Below the pieces are notes generated by a model, which searched no databases, was not told where the DNA came from, and worked only from the letters and a program-made list of their open reading frames with translations. A program made the position numbers and the translations under genes. A DNA stretch of 64,000 bases from Sthenelais limicola (taxonomy: Eukaryota > Annelida > Polychaeta > Phyllodocida > Sigalionidae): positions 21,208,684-21,272,683 of the forward strand of contig OW804102.1 of NCBI GenBank assembly GCA_942159475.1, in the 5' to 3' direction. Positions 57,985 to 64,000 of this stretch are shown here, piece by piece (the stretch's first letter is position 1; every line of letters begins with the position of its first letter).

Positions 57985-59171
57985 TTAAGCACATGGATGA
58001 TCCATGCAGCCAAGCAGCGTGGAAGATAGGGCACAAAGTAGAGATTGGTGTTGTGGAAGGGATTTTGTAAAAATCCTTGGTTAGGAATCGTATCGGTTGA
58101 TTGAGAGCATGTTGGGTTATTGTTGCCCCCGTCCGTCATCTTTGTCCAAGCACAATGTAACCAGCCTTGGGCACCAGGGCACCCTTTCTTAAACTGAGAT
58201 GCAGGGCACAATAGATGCAATATGCAATTTCCAGATCAAATATCTTTGGCACATTACTTTGAGTCTAAAGTCACACCCAACAGTCTGTCTTAAGAATAGT
58301 AATTATTATACCAAATGGCACAATGTGTAATCAGGACGAAGCACGCAGGGATAACCATGGCAAGAATAAAGTCTGGGTTCTCCACCATGTCTATACTTAA
58401 TTACAAACCATACAGAGTGCCATTTGGTATTCATTACATAGATATTTGTTGATTTATTTAGTAAATTCCTTATCAATGCTGTAAACTTTGCTGTATCATT
58501 ATAACAATGTCTATTAACTTACGGAGCTGGCACGCAAGCGCAACAAAAAGTGTAACGTCTCTAACTAACAACAATATTGAATCACTTATGTCACATGTGT
58601 CCATAAGTATATGTTACAAAGATGGAAATTTCATGTAGCATCTCAGTTAATGAAATGATATTCTGAGGAATGAGAACTATAGGGGAGCTGGCAGAAATAA
58701 AAATCTAAGTTTCCCTCAATGTTAGAATGTATCAATACACAAGTATTTCATTCCCCAATATCTAAGAAATACTTGTACGTTTAGATAGCATCGCATTATT
58801 ACCATTAGCATACTGAGGCAATGGTGTTCCTCATATTTTCATGATGTTTTAATGGGGATGTGTGGGTGGGTGGGAGAGGGAGGACGTTTCTTATTACATA
58901 AGCACTCTACTTATGAAAACATGCATAACAAGGGGAAATCAATCAGATTTATTACTAATTGGCCCAAATGGAGCATGGAGTTCAATCTTGGTGAAAAGTA
59001 CAAAACACTTTCTAAAACCAACAACCTATGTCAAACCAATATATATATCATGGGATGAATTGTTAATATGCAAAATATTATTAGAGTACTGTAAGAATAC
59101 TGTTGTATATGGTCCCAAAATACATCAGGGGACTACCACTTTTAGTCAGTATGTGTGCGTCTACTTAGGTT
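57985..59171. other. 3' flank of the transporter
   Basis: Probable 3' untranslated or intergenic DNA. One AATAAA (58365) lies within it. No other gene is recognised. Confidence 0.35.
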
Positions 59172-59330
59172 AGGGTGTCAGAAAATTTGCCTTCACAATC
59201 CTCTAAAAAAACACAAATTCAAGACAAAAATGAGATTCTAAATACAATTCAACATAACCAAACAGATATCATGTTATCAATACAATACCGAATATATTGA
59301 GCTATGCAGTCTAGTATATTTATGTCACAA
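59172..59330 (-). repeat. MITE, GTCAGATC...ATGTACAATT family, copy 7
   Basis: GTGTCAGAAAATTTGCCTTC, CAATCCTCTAAAAAAACACA and AATACCGAATATATTGAGC match the inverse of the family. The far end is trimmed. Confidence 0.5.
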
Positions 59331-60543
59331 CTTAGCTTGTTATCTTTTCAGCAATGCGGAGAGATCTGCACATTGCATTTTGTTTTGCCGAGTCATGGCT
59401 TGTTTGCCGAGAATTAAAGGCGCTTATATCATCATTTAAACATGGTAGTTGTGATATAGATATAGAATATAAACTCCAAGTTCGTTTGCACTTGCACTTG
59501 GAATGAAAAGTTGCACATCATTGCAAGGGGCGTTGTCACTCATGATAATATGCATATTTTCACTCCTCAACATTCTCTCCAATCTCCAACTAACTTATCA
59601 GGATGTACTAAATGTGTAGTGCTATGGATTGTTCATCTTCTGGCGCCCTGACCCACTCAGTTCATATATATACCCGAGTTTCAGAATGATTCTGTGTGGG
59701 GTATGGGTGCTATCAATTAAAAGGACCAAACAGTTTTCCACAAATGTACAAAAGTTGTTATCATGAACTATTGGTCGATTTGCTGCATGTTAGCAATGAA
59801 TAGATATGCGATTTAATTTGATTCAGCCATTTTTCTAAATCGTAATATTTGTTTAAACTTGTGTTGTCCATGTATATTCAGAAAACAGCATTCTCGAGGC
59901 ATATGCAATTCTATAATGGGTCTCATATATATTATGTGTGTTTAGTAGTATGTATGTGTATACATGAAAAAGAAGATGACCCACGAGGAAAAGATGTTGT
60001 ATTGGTATATATCAAATAATATGGGCTTATCAGGTCAAAAGAAGCCCAAAAGACTATAAAACCATTGTGTGATATATGTATATTGTTTTTATGCTGACAT
60101 GTTTATAAAAGAAATACAAATAAAATTGGACCAAAATGTTATTAATTGATTTGTTGTAGATTTTTTTTCTCTGAGCCATAAATGTGGTTCAAGATACAAA
60201 AATGTGGTTCAAAGTTGTTCATAACTGGACATATTTCTTTTTACAAGATAGACGGGATACCAAATATATTAAGGTATTATATAGTATTAGTTTTATGATT
60301 TTTCAGATTAATTTAGCAGAATTTGTAGAAATCAATTGTATAGTTTCTGACACATAATGTAAAAGCACAAATGGAAGCCAGAACCCCCTTATTGTGTTAT
60401 ATACTATGACCTATTTTTATAATTATTATGTCAAAGCATAAACAACTTCATTTAACACTAAGTCTTTCATACTGTATATGTAAAGCATATCTAACGTACT
60501 GCAACCATTAGTATGTGTCAAGTTCTTGTATCTGGGTGTATAG

Positions 60544-60549
60544 AATAAA
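60544..60549 (+). promoter_or_regulatory. Possible poly(A) signal of the transporter
   Basis: AATAAA in TAGAATAAAGCTGACT, followed within 60 bases by GT/T-rich sequence (GAGTGTATTGCTTTTCTG). Other candidates are at 58365 and 60119. Which is used cannot be told from sequence. Confidence 0.3.
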
Positions 60550-61082
60550 GCTGACTTGTATGATCATTTTATACTCACATTGTACGGCCGGAGTGTATTG
60601 CTTTTCTGCTTTAATAAACAATTGATTTTCATATTCAGAATTGTTATGATTTATCAAAACTTATTGTATTATCTTCCCCTGTCGTTACTTCCCCATTAAA
60701 CCCATTATCCATTATGTACACATGCAAACTCTGGTCTGCCGATTTGGGCTAATAAACCCTGGTGGTTTATTCCTCCAGAGTGGCCTCTATGGAACTTGCG
60801 CGCTAATTGGTCAGACAGTTGACTTTCGGCATGGCACACATAGCCACTCTGTGCACTTGGCGTTGCACTGTGTAAGTCTATTTAGCGCCCTCGTCCTTCC
60901 TATCGAAAGTGCCCAAATGTCAACAAACTGAGCTTAGAGGGATTGAATTATGAGGCTTAGAAGTGAATGAAAACTGAAGCAAACCGTGAGTAATGTATTT
61001 TGTAACAATTCATGTTGCCAGGGAAAGGGATAGTAATGGACTGAAGTGATAGTAGCAGCCCAACCAACAGGGACTAAAGCCA

Positions 61083-61203
61083 TTAGAGCCTGAGTTCATG
61101 GTCCTCACTGTTCTCTAAGCCTGCCGAAAACAAGCCTCAGCTTCGCCTCAGCTTCTTCCCGGCAGGCTTAGAGAACAGTTCGGACCATAAACTCAGCCTC
61201 TAA
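61083..61203. mobile_element. 121-bp foldback element
   Basis: TTAGAGCCTGAGTTCATGG and, inverted from the right, TTAGAGGCTGAGTTTATGG. The arms continue through GTTCTCTAAGCCTGCCG to a short loop containing CAGCTTCGCCTCAGCTTC. It is nearly all stem, more than 40 bases of pairing. Confidence 0.7.
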
Positions 61204-61261
61204 CCACCTAATAGTCAATGACGCCGAGGGTCAGCTATTCATTTCCAATACTTCTTCCTAA

Positions 61262-61443
61262 GTCGTATAGCGAGTCCTTAGCTACATTTCCTTGCTAATC
61301 AGCTGGTAAAGGGGAATCTTTAGAGAAGGAATTTGCTATACAGACAATGCTTATTGTCATACATGTACAGTATGAGTTTCGTGGACGAATAGCTTAGCAT
61401 GCTAGGAAGGTTTTAACTAAAGATTTCTTATGCAATGGGGCCT
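61262..61443 (-). repeat. MITE, GGGGCCYGTTGCATAAG family
   Basis: TTCTTATGCAATGGGGCC at the right end and TTCCTTGCTAATCAGCTGG with GAAGGAATTTGCTATACAGA inside match the 23126-23339 element. The left end is degraded. Confidence 0.5.
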
Positions 61444-62215
61444 TGTTCGCACAGGTGTTAAAGTTCATTCTCATGTTAGATGGGAGTTATTAGATCTGTT
61501 TATTCAGAAAGAGCATAATCAGTACATTTTAATGTTATTTTCACCTGGTCCTGATACAAGCATAAACTTATACAAGCATAAACTTATATATCCGCAAACA
61601 AAACATCTAAGTGTTAATATTTGGCAACTTTACCGTGAGAAAATCTGGAAAAATATCAAAAGGGAAAGAACGAAAGAAAACACGAAATATCGCTAAACCT
61701 CACTGCCATAGCGTGGGCATGTGCAATATATTCCGATAGTCAACTTAATTTTGAATTCACCTATATATAGCTAGTTTCCCTTTGTAGTATCATAGGGTGT
61801 GCTATTTCATTTTTATTTAAAAAAAAAAGAGTTATATTCAATTCATAAATATCCACACTGGTTTCTGTGTGTATGCGAGGTGTCATTAATAGCATTTATG
61901 TTTTACAGTTTTATTTCTTAAACGATTGCAAAAAATGAGGCAATTGTTTTTGTTACATTTGCGGAAATTATAGTGACTTCATCAGAAATTTTGAGGATCG
62001 TCATTACATGTCCTACTATAGTCCTCAAGAGTAATTCCGTAGAGTGTAAAGTCTGCCCATAATCAAATTAATTATGTATGAAAAACGTTACAAAAAGAAA
62101 TGTTGGATAAATATTCACAAAAAGATTCGCTTGGTATAAAAAATGATAAATTCATATAAGATTAGGGCCTATACACCCGCTGCATAAATGACTGCATTTC
62201 TAACAGATGTACAAG

Positions 62216-62287
62216 GGTTCCGTGGTGTAACGGTTAGCACTCAGGACTCTGAATCCTGCGATCCGAGTTCAAATCTCGGCGGAACCT
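62216..62287 (+). tRNA. tRNA-Gln (anticodon CTG)
   Basis: 72 bases. The acceptor stem GGTTCCG pairs with CGGAACC. The D arm has GGTGTAACGGTTAGCAC (A box) and the anticodon loop ACTCTGAAT sits on stem CAGGA/TCCTG. The T arm has CGAGTTCAAATCTCG (B box). No intron. TTTT at about 62292 can end RNA polymerase III transcription. The CCA end is not encoded, as expected. Confidence 0.95.
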
Positions 62288-62538
62288 TCATGTTTTGCAT
62301 GTGGTGGTAGATCATCTTACAATGAATTAATATTTAATAGAATTAATAACTAATAAATTATGGGAATCAGCATGTCTAAATGTTAGTTTATCTTCATCTA
62401 ATAGATAGGGTAGTCCTTCAATTTGTATTAATTGTTACCTTCCACGACTGTGAAACATATCCATGACAATCATGTACAAATAATATAATTTTATGGGTTT
62501 GGGCAGGGCGTTTTTCCTATGAGACACTGCAAGCAGTC

Positions 62539-62610
62539 TCCCAGGTGGTCTAGTGGTTAGGATTCGGCGCTCTCACCGCCGCGGCCGGGGTTCGATTCCC
62601 CGTCTGGGAA
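62539..62610 (+). tRNA. tRNA-Glu (anticodon CTC)
   Basis: 72 bases, with acceptor TCCCAGG against TCTGGGA, A box GTGGTCTAGTGGTTAGGAT, anticodon loop CTCTCACC and B box GGGGTTCGATTCCCC. It lies 251 bases after tRNA-Gln on the same strand. TTTT at about 62616 follows. All stems pair, with one terminal G-T in the acceptor. Confidence 0.95.
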
Positions 62611-62619
62611 GAACACTTT

Positions 62620-64000
62620 TCGTCCTGGGACTTGAAACATGGCTCACTTGGGTTGCATGGTAAGTAGGCCTAGTCCTGGCTCTACTCCTCCTGGACGAGT
62701 ACAGGGTGCCGACTCTTGTGTTTGCATCCTGACCTCTAATAAAATTATCAATTATTTCATATTTATATTTGTCCTTAAATTGAATGCATTCATTTATAAA
62801 AAGAAATACAAAGATAATCCTCCATCAAATTTTCTAATGGAAATATTCACGGCTATTTTAGATGACACAAAATTCAAATATATAATATATAATGTAAGGA
62901 CCTTGGCAAGTCTATTCAGCGCAAACGTGGGCAAATGAATGATTTCCCGCTCCGTGGGTGTAGGGAGTGAGTCAGAGGGACTTTAGCAGGGTACCGAGGT
63001 TACCAGCACCAGCACTCATCTCCCTGTCACACCAACAACAAGGTAATATTCAAACTCTACTTTCATATTATAAACTGTACTATTCTACGTATAATGTATG
63101 CACCTATGATATAACCTATATGTAAGCATATAGGCTTGATTCTGTTATGCGTGTGTACCTCTCCCATAAGCTCAGTTAAATGGGGACTTATAAATATGCC
63201 AATGCCTTTACTTTGGGTTCACATTAAGCTGTGAACGTGTATGTGAGAGGAGTAGGCCTACTGGAGGTTATATAGAATATATGCTATTATGCGAGTGTAT
63301 AGGATTCACATACCATTTGGGAAGAAAATCCTGGATTTACTCATTCATTCTGTGGTATACATTTTGATATCGGTGTCGCTGACATGTGCTAGTAGATTTA
63401 TGAGTGTATGTATGTTAAATTGCAGCTGAAAGCGACCGATCTGATATTTGAATTTACTAGGCCACCTGAACGTACATTGTTAGGTAAAAAACAAACTATC
63501 TTAGGTCCTAAACTTCAGCTTCATTTTTTAAATATTGCAACGAGTTTGCACAGTGTCTGCAATGCTATTCATGTTATTCAATCTCTTGGTGGATTAAACT
63601 ATATCCAGTTGTGTATTGTGTATGATATGATATTATATGAAATATAATTCGAAATCCCAGGTCAGTGACTCAACAATGTTGTTATTATTAAGACCGCAAT
63701 CCTTATTTACATTTCAATAGTACAACCGAGAGTCTCACTTCTGGGAAATCCGGGAAATTCCCTGGCATTTCAGTGTGTGTCTTGTACATAGAAAGTATAA
63801 ACAATAGTTACTGATGTCATTCCCTCTCATGTATCCCCAGAGAAGTATGCTATATATATATTAGTATGTGTCAATGAATGCCTTTCATGTTTGTCTGCAA
63901 GCCCTTAGGACACTACCATTCAGTGGGTCATATTTATCTCGTTCTAATTCCTCGTCGGCCGTTACGAGAAACTAATGTATTCATCCATAAGCTATGTCAA
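62620..64000. other. Stretch after the tRNA pair
   Basis: No gene recognised. A GC-richer stretch at 62945-63042 ends CAACAACAAG before GTAATATTC, a possible donor, and could be an untranslated first exon of a gene beyond the window. The frames at 62639 and 63408 have no family resemblance. Confidence 0.25.

Overview
The window is nuclear DNA of an animal, most likely a marine invertebrate. It is AT-rich and intron-containing, with GT-AG introns, a split SLC16-type transporter gene, two eukaryotic tRNA genes and a dense load of short inverted-repeat elements. A lophotrochozoan, hemichordate or similar genome would fit, but nothing here fixes the phylum. There are no bacterial operons and no CRISPR arrays.

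Layout. 1-3.5 kb holds small repeat elements, including a 0.47-kb element with subterminal CGAAAAGTGACCC repeats. 3.66-7.26 kb (minus strand) is a tyrosine-recombinase retroelement of the DIRS/Ngaro kind: reverse transcriptase plus RNase H, overlapped by a recombinase gene that carries a frameshift. 9.3-9.8 kb is a palindromic element rich in AGAGCG. 10.0-14.6 kb (minus strand) looks like one DNA transposon: imperfect inverted ends flank a four-exon gene for a large RNase-H-fold-like protein (DNCSGQNKN motif) with a long Arg-Gly tail, and one poly-G slip separates that tail from the main frame. 15-33 kb is mostly non-coding with many short element copies, an E-box cluster, a possible untranslated first exon near 18.6-18.9 kb, low-complexity tracts and a (TCCA/TTCA)n microsatellite.

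33.546-36.762 kb is the most unusual object. It is a 3.2-kb unit with near-perfect 28-bp inverted ends and a 4-bp target duplication (ACAG). Inside is an array in which the motif GGATATACYTACGTCACA recurs on a grid of about 186 bp. No protein is recognisable in it. 44.7-46.3 kb is a 5'-truncated LINE reverse transcriptase remnant (minus strand).

48.4-57.7 kb (+) is the one clear host gene: ten coding exons for a 715-residue, 12-transmembrane monocarboxylate-transporter-like (SLC16) protein, with phases joining correctly at every junction. Its introns and 3' region hold several of the same short elements. 62.2-62.6 kb holds tRNA-Gln(CTG) and tRNA-Glu(CTC).

The host coding content is therefore one transporter and two tRNAs. 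The rest is mobile DNA of several classes and unassigned intergenic or intronic sequence. All family names come from motif recognition by eye, and no database search was run.
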